Shown here piece after piece: positions 42,358-51,599 of a DNA stretch of 64,000 nucleotides (within the stretch, counting starts at the first letter, position 1; each line of letters begins with the position of its first letter). The position numbers and the translations under genes are program-made. The notes under the pieces were generated by a model, which had not been told where the DNA came from, searched no databases, and saw only the letters and a program-made list of their open reading frames with translations. The stretch is from an uncultured Desulfovibrio sp. (GTDB lineage Bacteria > Desulfobacterota > Desulfovibrionia > Desulfovibrionales > Desulfovibrionaceae): contig CAJUMQ010000005.1 of assembly GCA_910587035.1 (NCBI GenBank), positions 1-64,000 of the forward strand, given 5' to 3'.

Positions 42358-44028
42358 CTAAAAAACCATCCCCAACCTGCGGGCGCGGGCCAGAAGCAGT
42401 GGCGGCAATGGAGCCACGCCATCAAAATCGGCATAAGTGGCCAATCCCGGCACCAGGGCCCGTGTTACATGAAATGGCATATTCCGGCGGCTGATATCAG
42501 CATAGACTGGCATAAGCCCATTCGCCTCCAGGGTCTTTTCCAGAAGCGCAAGATTGGCCTCAATGCCAGACAGGCTGTAGTCCGGCAGGTCTTCAAGCCA
42601 TACCAGTGGCAGGCGCCAGTCTGGTGGCCTGGTTGGCTGGCCAAAGGGTGCGGGCGTGGCCCAGGAATAGGGCCAGGGGGTCTCAGTCAGTGCGCTTAGG
42701 GCAGCCCTGGCGCCACATAGGCCAGAGCCTGTGGCCTGGGCTATGCCACCATCGGGCGCCACGACAAAACAGCGGTATGCGGGCAGTCCAAATTCTGTGT
42801 GCAGATCCTGAAAAAGGGGATGGATGCGCCGAGCCGCATAATCATCCAGCAGCCCCTGAATGCGTTCATCCCGGCTGCGGATGCGAAAACAGGTGTCCGG
42901 GCTAAAAGGGGTTGTGGCATGGGCGTGGCGTTCCAGCACTTCAAGCAATGCGGCCAGTCTGGCCTGTGCGCGAGTATTGCCTGCTGCCAGGCCGGTGGAG
43001 CCGGCATCCTCAAAAAAATCTGGTTCATCCAGATTTGCAAACAGGAACACGGCGGAAGCTGGCACATATATTTTTTGGCCGGCCGCATTTTCTGACGGTA
43101 GCCAATGCAGCCGAGCCTGGCGTGATATTTCCGGAGCGCCCAGAGTGACTGGATCAATAGCCTGATCTCCAAGCTGTGCATGGGATTGGCGTTCAAGTTC
43201 CATATCCCTGCCCGTAACCTGCAATTTGTCAATGGATGCATAAGCGCAGGACCGCTCCACAATTTCCATGAGGCAGGATGCCCTGGCCGCTGCAAGGGAA
43301 AGGCCGCGGCCATAGGCGGTGGCAATGCCGGAAAGCGTATGGGCATTGCGGCCATTTGTGATTTTTAAATTCAATGGCCATTGCCGCAGCAGGGCGATGG
43401 GAGAGAGGGAGGCTTCGTGGCGCATTTCCGGAAATGTCGCCAGTTCCGATTCGGTAAGATATTCCAGGGCCGCAGTTGCGGTTGCCCGGGCATCGGGCAC
43501 GCTTTCACCTGTGGTATCTGCCATACCGGCCCGTAAATCCGCAAGAGTTGTGCATCCGGCCACAGGCTCGGGGTCGGGTGATACAGATATGGGCAGGGGT
43601 TTGTGGGCATGAATGTTTTGAAAAAAGCATTCACGAATCTGCAGGCTGTCCTCGTGACCGCTGCCAAACAGAATTGGCAATGGAGTAAGATCAGTTTGTG
43701 GCGCAAGTTCAGGCCGTTCCTTTTCAAAGGCAATCCTGCCCGTCTTTGCCAGCTCAAGCATCAGGCAGGCGAGCAGTCTGGCTCTGTCTGTCTGCTCAGG
43801 TTTGCATTCTTTGGCCAGATCAAGGAGTGCAGCATCAGGCAGATCGGCCATTAATTGCAGCACATGCCTGTGCAAAAATGTGTCGTGGGGCCGTCCCACC
43901 AGAATTTGCAATGCACTGTCAAATTCAGGCTCCGGTTTGGGAATGCAGCAGAAAAAGCCTGTGGTGGCCCTGGTGGATGCATGTTCGTATGAATATTCGA
44001 GAACAGGCTGGGAAGTATTTGCGGGCAT
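42358..44028 (-). CDS. YcaO-domain protein with N-terminal extension
   Basis: A protein of about 556 residues. The C-terminal ~380 residues form a YcaO domain: SGIATAYGRGLSLAAARASCLMEIVERSCAY and LAALLEVLERHAHA (ATP/Mg-binding ExxER motifs), AGNTRAQARLAALLE, and ATGSGLCGARAALSALTE. The N-terminal ~170 residues are helical and of no named family. YcaO enzymes use ATP to modify peptide backbones (azolines, thioamides) or ribosomal protein S12. No precursor peptide, TfuA or E1-like gene is next to it, so the substrate is unknown. A terminator separates it from rpsI, so it has its own promoter. The start is placed at 44028. Confidence 0.85.
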   Translation of the reverse strand: MPANTSQPVLEYSYEHASTRATTGFFCCIPKPEPEFDSALQILVGRPHDTFLHRHVLQLMADLPDAALLDLAKECKPEQTDRARLLACLMLELAKTGRIAFEKERPELAPQTDLTPLPILFGSGHEDSLQIRECFFQNIHAHKPLPISVSPDPEPVAGCTTLADLRAGMADTTGESVPDARATATAALEYLTESELATFPEMRHEASLSPIALLRQWPLNLKITNGRNAHTLSGIATAYGRGLSLAAARASCLMEIVERSCAYASIDKLQVTGRDMELERQSHAQLGDQAIDPVTLGAPEISRQARLHWLPSENAAGQKIYVPASAVFLFANLDEPDFFEDAGSTGLAAGNTRAQARLAALLEVLERHAHATTPFSPDTCFRIRSRDERIQGLLDDYAARRIHPLFQDLHTEFGLPAYRCFVVAPDGGIAQATGSGLCGARAALSALTETPWPYSWATPAPFGQPTRPPDWRLPLVWLEDLPDYSLSGIEANLALLEKTLEANGLMPVYADISRRNMPFHVTRALVPGLATYADFDGVAPLPPLLLARARRLGMVF

Positions 44029-44046
44029 ATGGCTAACAATAAAATG

Positions 44047-44067
44047 AAGCGGGCCAGAGGCCCGCTT
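44047..44067 (-). terminator. Rho-independent terminator after rpsI
   Basis: The perfect arms AAGCGGGCC and GGCCCGCTT have a three-base loop, followed on the minus strand by CATTTTATT. It lies 37 bases past the rpsI stop. Confidence 0.75.
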
Positions 44068-44103
44068 GCATGAGAGATTGAGCAGCCGCAAGGGCTTTGC
44101 CAA

Positions 44104-44496
44104 TTAACGTTTTGAGTACTGGTAACGTGCTCTGGCGGCACGCAGACCGTATTTTTTGCGTTCTTTTTTACGGGCGTCCCTGGTCAGAAAACCGGCTTTT
44201 TTCAGTACTCCGCGCAACTCCGGATCAACAAGTAGCAATGCTCTGGAGATGCCATGACGCACTGCTTCCGCCTGGCCTGTGACTCCGCCGCCTGAAACGC
44301 GAACGCGGACGTCAAGCTTGTCCGCAAGACGGGAGAGGGCCAGTGGCTGGCGCACGATCATTTGCAGTGTCTTGCGGGGAAAGTAATCCTCACAGGCGCG
44401 GCCATTGACAGTTATGGCTCCAGAGCCGGCGTAAATGCGCGTACGCGCTGTGGCGGTTTTGCGGCGGCCTGTGCCGTATTCAAATTTTTCGCTCAT
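44104..44496 (-). CDS. rpsI: 30S ribosomal protein S9
   Basis: A 130-residue S9: FEYGTGRRKTATARTRIY, GAITVNGRACEDYFPRKT, and the C-terminal tail LTRDARKKERKKYGLRAARARYQYSKR that reaches the ribosomal P-site tRNA. It is directly downstream of rplM, the universal order. AAGGAGCTTAAGGC supplies the ribosome site. Confidence 0.99.
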   Translation of the reverse strand: MSEKFEYGTGRRKTATARTRIYAGSGAITVNGRACEDYFPRKTLQMIVRQPLALSRLADKLDVRVRVSGGGVTGQAEAVRHGISRALLLVDPELRGVLKKAGFLTRDARKKERKKYGLRAARARYQYSKR

Positions 44497-44499
44497 GCC

Positions 44500-44943
44500 T
44501 TAAGCTCCTTGAAAAGGCAGTGTCAGAGGCTGTGGTTTTTGCGCCTGGTGCGGGTGATCCGGACCGACATAGACCTTGAGTTTTTTCAGCATGGCGCGGC
44601 CAAGCCTTGTTTTTGGCAGCATGCCGCGCACCGCGAGGGTAATCACCCTGTCGGGATGACGGGCGAGCATGGCTTCAAGCGATGTCTCCTTGAGGCTGCC
44701 CACCCAGCCGGAATGGCGGTAATATTTTTTCTCTGTCAGCTTGTTGCCGGTGACCCGGATTTTTTCGCAGTTCACAACAATGATATAATCCCCGTTATCC
44801 ATATGTGGGGAATATTCGGGCTTGCACTTGCCGCGCAGACGATTGGCAATCTGGCTTGCAAGACGGCCAAGCACCTTGTCGCTGGCATCCACCACATACC
44901 ATTTGCGGTCAATGTCCCGGGGTGTCAAACTATATGTTTTCAT
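44500..44943 (-). CDS. rplM: 50S ribosomal protein L13
   Basis: A 147-residue L13: RDIDRKWYVVDASDKVLGRLAS, KCKPEYSPHMDNGDYIIVVNCEKI, KYYRHSGWVGSLKE and GMLPKTRLGRAMLKKLKVY. It begins the rplM-rpsI operon, with rpsI starting three bases after its stop. GGAG precedes the ATG. Confidence 0.99.
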   Translation of the reverse strand: MKTYSLTPRDIDRKWYVVDASDKVLGRLASQIANRLRGKCKPEYSPHMDNGDYIIVVNCEKIRVTGNKLTEKKYYRHSGWVGSLKETSLEAMLARHPDRVITLAVRGMLPKTRLGRAMLKKLKVYVGPDHPHQAQKPQPLTLPFQGA

Positions 44944-45139
44944 TAATGGCTCCTTACATTGCCTGCTCTCTACCAGATGGGGATGAACCGCCGCTTAACG
45001 GGGAAAAGCCACAGCGCATCCGCATAATTGCACAGGAATGAAGCACATATCTCAAATATGCTCATCTGTCAATGCACAAATCCAAATATCCGGCGCCATG
45101 GATTGTGTTCATACAGGCCAGCGCGGCGGCAATGGCCTG

Positions 45140-46423
45140 TCATGCGGGCATGGGGGCGTCCAGTTTCGCGCTGTCCCCAAGCCAGGGATTGAAATATCCA
45201 TATCTCAGCCAGGGACAGCATTTTTTCAATGCCCGCATAAAATCAAGGGTGCCCATAGGTTCCGCTGCCGGCATTCTTTTTCTGTACCAGGCAGGATCAA
45301 TATTGAGATTGCGCCATTGAATCATGGCCACACCGCAGGTTCTCACCAGATCGGACAGGTATTCCAGCTCTGGCGCCGTATCGGTGATTCCCGGGAAATA
45401 GAGGAGATTTAATGAGACAAAAATCCCTTTTGAGCGGGCTATGCAGATTGATTTTCGCACATCGGCAAATGAATAGCCGCGGGGCCGGTAATAGGCCTCG
45501 TAATTTTGCGGCATTGCGCTGTTGAGACTGACGCGCAGCGAGGTGAGCCCGGCATCCGCAAGCATGGCCACCCCTGCGGGATTGGAGCCATTGGTATTGC
45601 AGTTTACTGTGCCATGGCCGCCATTGTCCCTGAATATCCTTATGCTTTCCGCAAGAAGGGGCGCATTGACAAGGGGATCGCCCTCGCAGCCCTGACCAAA
45701 AGAATAGATGGGACGGACCTTTTCCCTGCTTTCATGGATGCGCATTACCTCGGCTATCTCCTGGCTGCTGGGAGTGAAGGCAAGGCGGCATTGGGGTGTT
45801 TCGGCCACAGGCGCATCCTGCTGTGGGGCGGAAATGCAGCCAATGCACGCGGCATTGCAGGAGCGGGCTGTGGGCAGCGGCGCTTCATATCTGCCAAGTG
45901 CGAAGTTACGGGCAGCCGGGCAGGCATAGCGGCGCACGCAATTATTGATGATGTGACCCACAAGGCGATTGCGGGGAAACTGGCGCAGAAGTTTGGCGCT
46001 GCCGGCGGTAATACCGCGCAAATTCGCGGCGGAAAAAAACTGGCGGCGATCCTCATCCACCTTGCTGGCGCAGACCCAGAATTTGCCTCTGGCATATCCC
46101 ACCGCCCCATATGCAAAAAGGGGCAATGTAGGCGCGGCTGCATCTTCATGATATGCCGGATGGGCCGAGAGGGTATGCCCTGGCGCGGCGAAGGCTGCCA
46201 CCGCCAGGCCAGGGCCCTCCCTGTGACTGCCGTCCACGGGATTCAGCCCGGCTGGCCTGCGCCCCGGCAACAGAAAAAGATCGCTGGAGGCTGGCAGGGG
46301 CATTAGCTCTTCCGGTTCCGGCCGGCGAAAGCCCGGTCCGCTCTGGCACAGCATCAGCAGTGTGGGATGATCGCGGATGTTGCCAGACCTGTCCGCATAT
46401 ACCAGACGGGGAGCGTCTCTCAT
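45140..46423 (-). CDS. Radical SAM protein with long N-terminal region
   Basis: A protein of 427 residues. The radical SAM cluster motif CNAACIGC (Cx3Cx2C) lies near residues 188-195, followed by the glycine motif region FGQGCEGDPL, NCNTNGSNP, LRVSLNSAMP and LNLLYFPGI, covering the usual partial TIM barrel. The first ~185 residues are unusual and hold GKFWVCASKVDEDRRQFF and NNCVRRYACPAARNFALGRYE, with extra Cys that might bind another cluster or substrate. The target is unknown. AAGGATT lies seven bases ahead of ATG 46423. It is divergent from the small membrane protein gene. Confidence 0.85.
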   Translation of the reverse strand: MRDAPRLVYADRSGNIRDHPTLLMLCQSGPGFRRPEPEELMPLPASSDLFLLPGRRPAGLNPVDGSHREGPGLAVAAFAAPGHTLSAHPAYHEDAAAPTLPLFAYGAVGYARGKFWVCASKVDEDRRQFFSAANLRGITAGSAKLLRQFPRNRLVGHIINNCVRRYACPAARNFALGRYEAPLPTARSCNAACIGCISAPQQDAPVAETPQCRLAFTPSSQEIAEVMRIHESREKVRPIYSFGQGCEGDPLVNAPLLAESIRIFRDNGGHGTVNCNTNGSNPAGVAMLADAGLTSLRVSLNSAMPQNYEAYYRPRGYSFADVRKSICIARSKGIFVSLNLLYFPGITDTAPELEYLSDLVRTCGVAMIQWRNLNIDPAWYRKRMPAAEPMGTLDFMRALKKCCPWLRYGYFNPWLGDSAKLDAPMPA

Positions 46424-46495
46424 TGGCAATCCTTGAAATGGCTTGCATCAATGTATATAAATACAGGGCGATCGTAATAAGGGGTGTGGATAAAA

Positions 46496-46837
46496 ATGTT
46501 TTTTCTGATGCTGTTCATGTTTTTTTTCTTTTTGGGTTTTGCGGTGATGTTTTATTACCTTGTGCACCGTATTGATGGCCAGTTCCAGGTGCTGGGCGAG
46601 GAGCATGCCCAGCTGCGGGTGCTGTTGCGGGCTGTGGAATCCCGCCTCGACAAACTGGAGAGTGAACGGGATGACACAGACCAGCCGATTTCTGTCAGTG
46701 CAATGGCGGATGCAGCCGGCCACGATCCCCTTCTGCATTTGAGCTTTGAAGAGCCGGTCAATCCCGCTGCCCCTGCCGATCCGGGGCTTGAGCTGGATTT
46801 TGCGCCGGAGCCCCGTTGCCGCGATGCCGGCTTGTAA
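46496..46837 (+). CDS. Small membrane-anchored coiled-coil protein
   Basis: A 113-residue protein: one N-terminal membrane helix (MFFLMLFMFFFFLGFAVMFY), then a coiled coil (~25-65, HRIDGQFQVLGEEHAQLRVLL...RLDKLESE) and an acidic, proline-rich tail. No family recognised. It precedes the AsmA gene by 94 bases on the same strand, so a shared envelope role is possible. The start is ATG 46496; a GTG four codons upstream is also open. Confidence 0.6.
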   Translation: MFFLMLFMFFFFLGFAVMFYYLVHRIDGQFQVLGEEHAQLRVLLRAVESRLDKLESERDDTDQPISVSAMADAAGHDPLLHLSFEEPVNPAAPADPGLELDFAPEPRCRDAGL

Positions 46838-46931
46838 GCCAGGGCGCAGTGGGGGAGCAAAGCACCCTCATCGCCATAGTCGGCTTCATATATCTGGTTA
46901 ATTTCAACAGGTTTCCGCGTCAACCCGGGCA

Positions 46932-49900
46932 ATGACACGCACACAATTATTTTTGCGGTGGGGAATGCGCATTTGCGCTGGGCTCCTCCTTGTATTCATG
47001 TTCTTTCTGGGGATTCTCTACTGGTATCTCCAAAAAAATCCAGTCGAACTGGCCAACAAATATCTTGCCGATATTTCTGCGCGCACAGGGTTGCAATTTT
47101 CTTTCGGGGCCGTTGATGTGACCCTTCTTCCTTTGCCGGCCATAGCAATCAGTGATCTGGCCATTAAAGGCGACAAGCTCGATTTCACGGTATCCTGGCT
47201 GCTTATGCGTCCGGCCTACATGCAAATTCTGCGTGGAAATTTTTCGCCAGGCCAGATAATACTTTTAAGACCCAGGCTCAATGCGACAACAGATTTGCCC
47301 CTTTCACGCCCAGGCGACTGCCTGAGGCTGGTAACGCGACATCTGGACAAGGCCGGTGGCGAAGATGCTTTCATCGACAATCTGTCCTGCGATGTGGACA
47401 TAGCCCAGGGAGAGGCTGTTATAAAGGGGAGGGATAATTCAAGGCTCCTTTTCAAATCCCTGCAGACAAGAATGGCTGTGGAAAGCGGCCTTAGACTTGA
47501 TGGCCAGTTCAATCTTGCTGCAGTGCGTCTTGAAGAGGACAATGAATGCCTGGCAGCCATAGAGAATTTAACCATCACCGGCAAGGGCTCGCCGGCATAT
47601 ATCCTTACAGATAGCCGCAATTTGAAGATTGGCGGCCATATGTTCATCAAGGACGTTGCCAGCGATATCCATGTGCAGCTGGAGCTGAATGGCTCAAAGG
47701 CCGCCTGGAACAGTTCCTTGTCCCTGGCTGGAGATCTTGACCTGGCCGGCACGGCTGTGCCTGTCTCACTCAGCGGCAGGGCCAGCCGCGTCGCGCAGAG
47801 CCAGAGGATAAGGCTGCGTGGATTTGAATGGCAGCTTGATTGCGACAGCGGCAGATTTGACGGCTCCCTGCGATTGCCAGAACACAAGGATGGCTTTGCC
47901 CTTGCTGGGGAACTGCAGGCACACAGGCTCAGTCTGACCCAGTGGCTGGGATTTGCCCGCAATCTCGCCCCTGGTCTGCAGCTGGCTCTGGACAATATTG
48001 TCAATGCCAGGCTGCGCTTTCGCATTACTCCCAAAGGCTTGCAGGTATCGGAAATAGAAGCGGAATGCCTTGGCTCGGTATTCACTGGGCATGGATCTGT
48101 CGCCGAATGGGCCAAACCTGTGGTGGCCCTGGATCTGAAATCCGCAAAGGCAAATCTGGGCCTCGCTGTGCCGGAATCCCTTGGCATTTCCCCGCTTGCT
48201 CCGTCATTTCCCTATCCGCCCCTCACACCAATGCCGGGCAAGCCCCTTGAGCCAGGAGAAACCGGGATAGGTTATGATGTGCGTCTGGCCGCTGCCAAAC
48301 TTGTTTATGGACCTCTGCTGCTGGAAAATGCCAGTTTGAGGATTTATCCGGGCAAAATGGACAAAACCGGCCTTGAGGATGTGCTGCTGGATGGCAAGGC
48401 ATCCTTTTATGGCGGCAATGTAACAGGCAGTTGCATCCTTGGTGCGGATAAAAGCCTGCCCATAAGCATCACTGCCACAGCCAGGCAGGTAAATGGCGCG
48501 CCACTGGGAAAGGCGATGCCCCTGTTGCCGCTGCGGCAGGGACGCTATTATGGCGATGTGAAAGTCATGAGCAGGGGCAAGAAGCTCAATATGTTTCTTG
48601 CCAATCTGCGGGGTCAGATCTCCGTTAGCGGTGACAAGGCGGCTTTACCGGGGCTGGACGGAATTTTCACGCGCCTGGAGGCTGCCGTGGCCCTGGAAGG
48701 CGCGAATTTTGACGGAAAGCGCGCCGGTTTTACTGGCAAATGGCGCGGGATGCTGAAGAATTCCGATTATGAGGCCAGAGGCGAGCTAAATGGCAGATTG
48801 CTGTTTGGCGCGCATGGCGTGTCTTTCAGCGACCTGCCTGCTGAAGGCAGCCTTCTGGCCATTAAGGAGTTCGGCCCTTTGCCGGAAGGCACAAAGGCGA
48901 CGCTTAAAGGGCGAGCCAGATGTGATTCCGGCAATTTGGAGGTTGAAAAGTTTAAATTGGCCGTTGTGGGGATAAATGCCAGTGGCAACGCGAGCATTAC
49001 GGGTGGAGGTAAATTCTCCGGCAAATTTCAGACAGAAAATGTAAATATTGAGCAGACATTGGCAAAATTGGGAATTGGCGGGGTCCAGGTTCCCTCTGCC
49101 ATGCGCACGGCAACCCTGGCTGCGGATTTTAACGGCAACCAGAAGCAGATAAAACTGGGGAAAATTCGCGCCCGCGCAGGCCAGCTGGCAGTCAGCGGCT
49201 CCTTGAGCTGCCACAAGCGCAATGACAAACCTTTCTTTGAATTTTCCCTGACTGCGGAGAAGGCGGATCTTGAAAACCTTACAGCCGGCAAAAAAAGCTC
49301 TCCCAAAAATGGCAAATGGGATTTTGGCTTTTTAAAAAAATTTGCGGCCACAGGCGAGCTGCGTGTGAATGAGCTTCTGGCCTGGGGCGTAAAGGTGTCC
49401 AGTCTGAAGATGCCCATGCGACTGGATGGCGGGCGCCTGACTCTGGGGCCCAACACAGCCACATTTTATGGAGCGCCCATGCAAAGCCGAGGCAGCATGG
49501 ACTTCAACAGAGGGGTGGCTTTCAAGAGTATTTTTGCAGTCCATGATTTTGACCTGGGCGCTCTTGCAAAGGACCGCAAAATTAATGGCGTTTTGAAAGG
49601 CAGGGGCAACCTGGATGCCAGGCTGGAGGCAACCATGACCGGTCCTGGGCAGATGCCTGGCGTGCTTGGCGGGGACTTTAGCTTCAGCATGCGCAATGGT
49701 TCCTGGCAGTCATCAAAAAAGGATGGCTCAGCGGATGGCAAGCCAACCGTGTTCACCAGGGCGCAGGCCAGTGGTAAAATTGAAAAGGGCGTCCTGCGCA
49801 GCAATGATTTTGCGATGACAGGGCCAGGCATGGAGGTATCCGGGGGCGGCTGGCTCAATCTTGGCACAAAACAGATTGAATGCAGCCTGAATGTCAATAT

Positions 49901-50066
49901 GAAAGGACTGCCTGATTTTCCCTTGCGAGTGTATGGGCCACTTGGCCAAACCAAAACATCCATAGGCGCCGGTAAAATGGTGCTCAATGCCATTGGCGGC
50001 ATTACCACCGGCTTTATCGATATTTTGGGGGGAATTGCCGAAGGCGCCTTAAAAATCTTCCGTTAA
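46932..50066 (+). CDS. AsmA-family envelope protein
   Basis: A 1044-residue protein: N-terminal membrane helix (~12-33, ICAGLLLVFMFFLGILYWYL), then a very long beta-rich periplasmic region. It starts with the AsmA pattern GLQFSFGAVDVTLLPLPAIAISDLAIKG and ends with an AsmA_2/DUF3971-like part (LNLGTKQIECSLNVNMKGLPDFPLRVYGPLGQT). AsmA-like proteins form hydrophobic grooves bridging the inner and outer membrane and carry phospholipids outward. The family assignment is firm; the exact subgroup (TamB, YhdP, AsmA) is not. Confidence 0.85.
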   Translation: MTRTQLFLRWGMRICAGLLLVFMFFLGILYWYLQKNPVELANKYLADISARTGLQFSFGAVDVTLLPLPAIAISDLAIKGDKLDFTVSWLLMRPAYMQILRGNFSPGQIILLRPRLNATTDLPLSRPGDCLRLVTRHLDKAGGEDAFIDNLSCDVDIAQGEAVIKGRDNSRLLFKSLQTRMAVESGLRLDGQFNLAAVRLEEDNECLAAIENLTITGKGSPAYILTDSRNLKIGGHMFIKDVASDIHVQLELNGSKAAWNSSLSLAGDLDLAGTAVPVSLSGRASRVAQSQRIRLRGFEWQLDCDSGRFDGSLRLPEHKDGFALAGELQAHRLSLTQWLGFARNLAPGLQLALDNIVNARLRFRITPKGLQVSEIEAECLGSVFTGHGSVAEWAKPVVALDLKSAKANLGLAVPESLGISPLAPSFPYPPLTPMPGKPLEPGETGIGYDVRLAAAKLVYGPLLLENASLRIYPGKMDKTGLEDVLLDGKASFYGGNVTGSCILGADKSLPISITATARQVNGAPLGKAMPLLPLRQGRYYGDVKVMSRGKKLNMFLANLRGQISVSGDKAALPGLDGIFTRLEAAVALEGANFDGKRAGFTGKWRGMLKNSDYEARGELNGRLLFGAHGVSFSDLPAEGSLLAIKEFGPLPEGTKATLKGRARCDSGNLEVEKFKLAVVGINASGNASITGGGKFSGKFQTENVNIEQTLAKLGIGGVQVPSAMRTATLAADFNGNQKQIKLGKIRARAGQLAVSGSLSCHKRNDKPFFEFSLTAEKADLENLTAGKKSSPKNGKWDFGFLKKFAATGELRVNELLAWGVKVSSLKMPMRLDGGRLTLGPNTATFYGAPMQSRGSMDFNRGVAFKSIFAVHDFDLGALAKDRKINGVLKGRGNLDARLEATMTGPGQMPGVLGGDFSFSMRNGSWQSSKKDGSADGKPTVFTRAQASGKIEKGVLRSNDFAMTGPGMEVSGGGWLNLGTKQIECSLNVNMKGLPDFPLRVYGPLGQTKTSIGAGKMVLNAIGGITTGFIDILGGIAEGALKIFR

Positions 50067-50521
50067 TATCCCGGTGCTTGCCATTTTTTATGGTCAATGT
50101 CTGCAATAATAGCCTGATTTGTCAATCAGGCTGCGATATGGCGCATGATTGTTGAAAACAGACATCGTGGCCGGGCGTGAGAGCGGCCGTGTCGTCCAGT
50201 AATGCTTTTGCGTTTTTAAATGCTCCTTAACCGCCTTGCGCCAATTACGCGGATGGATTTGCCAGCAAATCCGTTGCTGTGTAGCGTAGGGACGCATGGC
50301 TGGAATTGGGACAATTTCAGCTGATACCTGCCATATGCCCTCTTTTTTATTTGCATTTATCCAGATTTATGTCTAGAGTTTATCTGCAATCTTGCAAGAT
50401 TTGGTATTTAAGCCAACCATGTTGCTTCGGGCGGCATGGCTGCGTGCGCCCCTGCGCAATAAGCCGATACGGCTGTTCATAAACGCGGTATCCAGATCTT
50501 CTAGATTGCGGGGGGAATTTT
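50067..50521. other. Gene-free stretch with hairpins downstream of asmA
   Basis: No convincing gene lies in these 455 bases. It holds a perfect hairpin AGCCTGATT-TGTC-AATCAGGCT (50111-50132), a perfect palindrome GGATTTGCCAGCAAATCC (50255-50272), and hairpin-repeat copy 3 (50289-50340). The first may end the asmA message, although no T run follows. The last ~150 bases probably hold the promoter of the gene at 50522. Confidence 0.5.
50289..50340 (+). repeat. Dispersed hairpin repeat, copy 3
   Basis: The arms CTGGAATTG and CAATTTCAG flank GGA, with one G-T pair. The surrounding GACGCATGG and CTGATACCTGCC match the minus-strand reading of copy 2 closely. CATATGCC at its end is also found in copy 1. 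Confidence 0.7.
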
Positions 50522-51421
50522 ATGGGAAGTTTCATGAAGGGCATGACCTTCACGATGGAAGGGAAAGAGTACGAGGTATTGGCTGAGGGCACAAATGATC
50601 CATCTTCCTGCCTTGTCTATGTGCTGAGGCATGAGAAAGAGACCGCTGATCCTGTGTCCATTCGCATGTGGAAAGCGGAAGCCCGTCTTGCGCGCGGCGA
50701 CATCATGATCAATGGCTATGACGATGAAAGCCGCAATGGCCAAAAGGATACTTTCTATCCTCCTGTGGCCGATCCGCTGGAACAGATCGCGGAGCTGAAA
50801 AAGCGCATCCATGCCATAGAGCAGCGCAGGCTTTCGCTGCTGAAGGTTGACGACCCGCGCGGCCAGGTTCTTTTGCAGGATAATGTTGTTCGCCCAAATA
50901 AAACATTTGATATCTGGACATATACCAGATCGTCTGGCGACAGCAGCAAAAAGGAACAAAATATCCAGTATGTCAAAATAAGGGGGATAATGCTGGTTAT
51001 TTCCAACAAGACCAGCCAGCCAGAACATTTTTTGTTTAATATCACAGACCAGATGCAACCCTGCTGCCGCATAGCCGGAGATACCCTCTCCTCAGAGGGA
51101 AAAATCAAGATAGATTTGACGCCTAAAATCCAGACCATACAGGGCTCTCGCACCCGCATCCTCAATGATACTCTCTCAGGCAGAATCGAGCTTACCGTGG
51201 AGCTTGGCGTGGATTGCAAATTTGCTGCCGGCCTGATGGCCATCAATGCCAAAATTGTCCAGGCCTCCTATATCCGCGAGGTAAATGGCCCTGGCCTTAA
51301 AATGAACAGGCTTGCCTTTCCGGAAATGGGCGAACACATGATTGCCATAGAGGGTGTTTGCTTGGATATATATACCGCAGGGCCTGAGCAGCAGACCGCC
51401 CCACTGGCAAATATTGCATAA
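50522..51421 (+). CDS. Soluble protein of unknown function
   Basis: A 299-residue protein without signal peptide or membrane helix. The N-terminal part (1-60) is beta-rich (MTFTMEGKEYEVLAEG), a helix at 83-108 looks coiled-coil (LEQIAELKKRIHAIEQRR), and the rest is beta-rich with LSGRIELTVELGVDCKFAAG and QASYIREVNG. I recognise no family. A poly-G ribosome site (GGGGGGAA) precedes the ATG. It is monocistronic, with its own terminator, and lies beside the AT-rich repeat region, so it may be accessory. Confidence 0.65.
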   Translation: MGSFMKGMTFTMEGKEYEVLAEGTNDPSSCLVYVLRHEKETADPVSIRMWKAEARLARGDIMINGYDDESRNGQKDTFYPPVADPLEQIAELKKRIHAIEQRRLSLLKVDDPRGQVLLQDNVVRPNKTFDIWTYTRSSGDSSKKEQNIQYVKIRGIMLVISNKTSQPEHFLFNITDQMQPCCRIAGDTLSSEGKIKIDLTPKIQTIQGSRTRILNDTLSGRIELTVELGVDCKFAAGLMAINAKIVQASYIREVNGPGLKMNRLAFPEMGEHMIAIEGVCLDIYTAGPEQQTAPLANIA

Positions 51422-51440
51422 GAGCATAGCTCTCATGGCA

Positions 51441-51468
51441 AAAAACCCCGCAGAGATGCGGGGTTTTT
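51441..51468 (+). terminator. Rho-independent terminator after the 50522 gene
   Basis: The arms AAAACCCCGC and GCGGGGTTTT have a six-base loop and run into T6. It is 20 bases past the stop and symmetric enough to work on both strands. Confidence 0.88.
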
Positions 51469-51599
51469 TGATTCAGCACAGGCAAGCGCTTTCCGTTGCC
51501 TGCAAGCAATTAAAAAATGGAAATAAAGCCGGGCGGCAAATTTGGACTTTTGGCCCTGGGAGCTCAGGCTTTCCAGATTTATTCACGTCTCTTTTTTTG

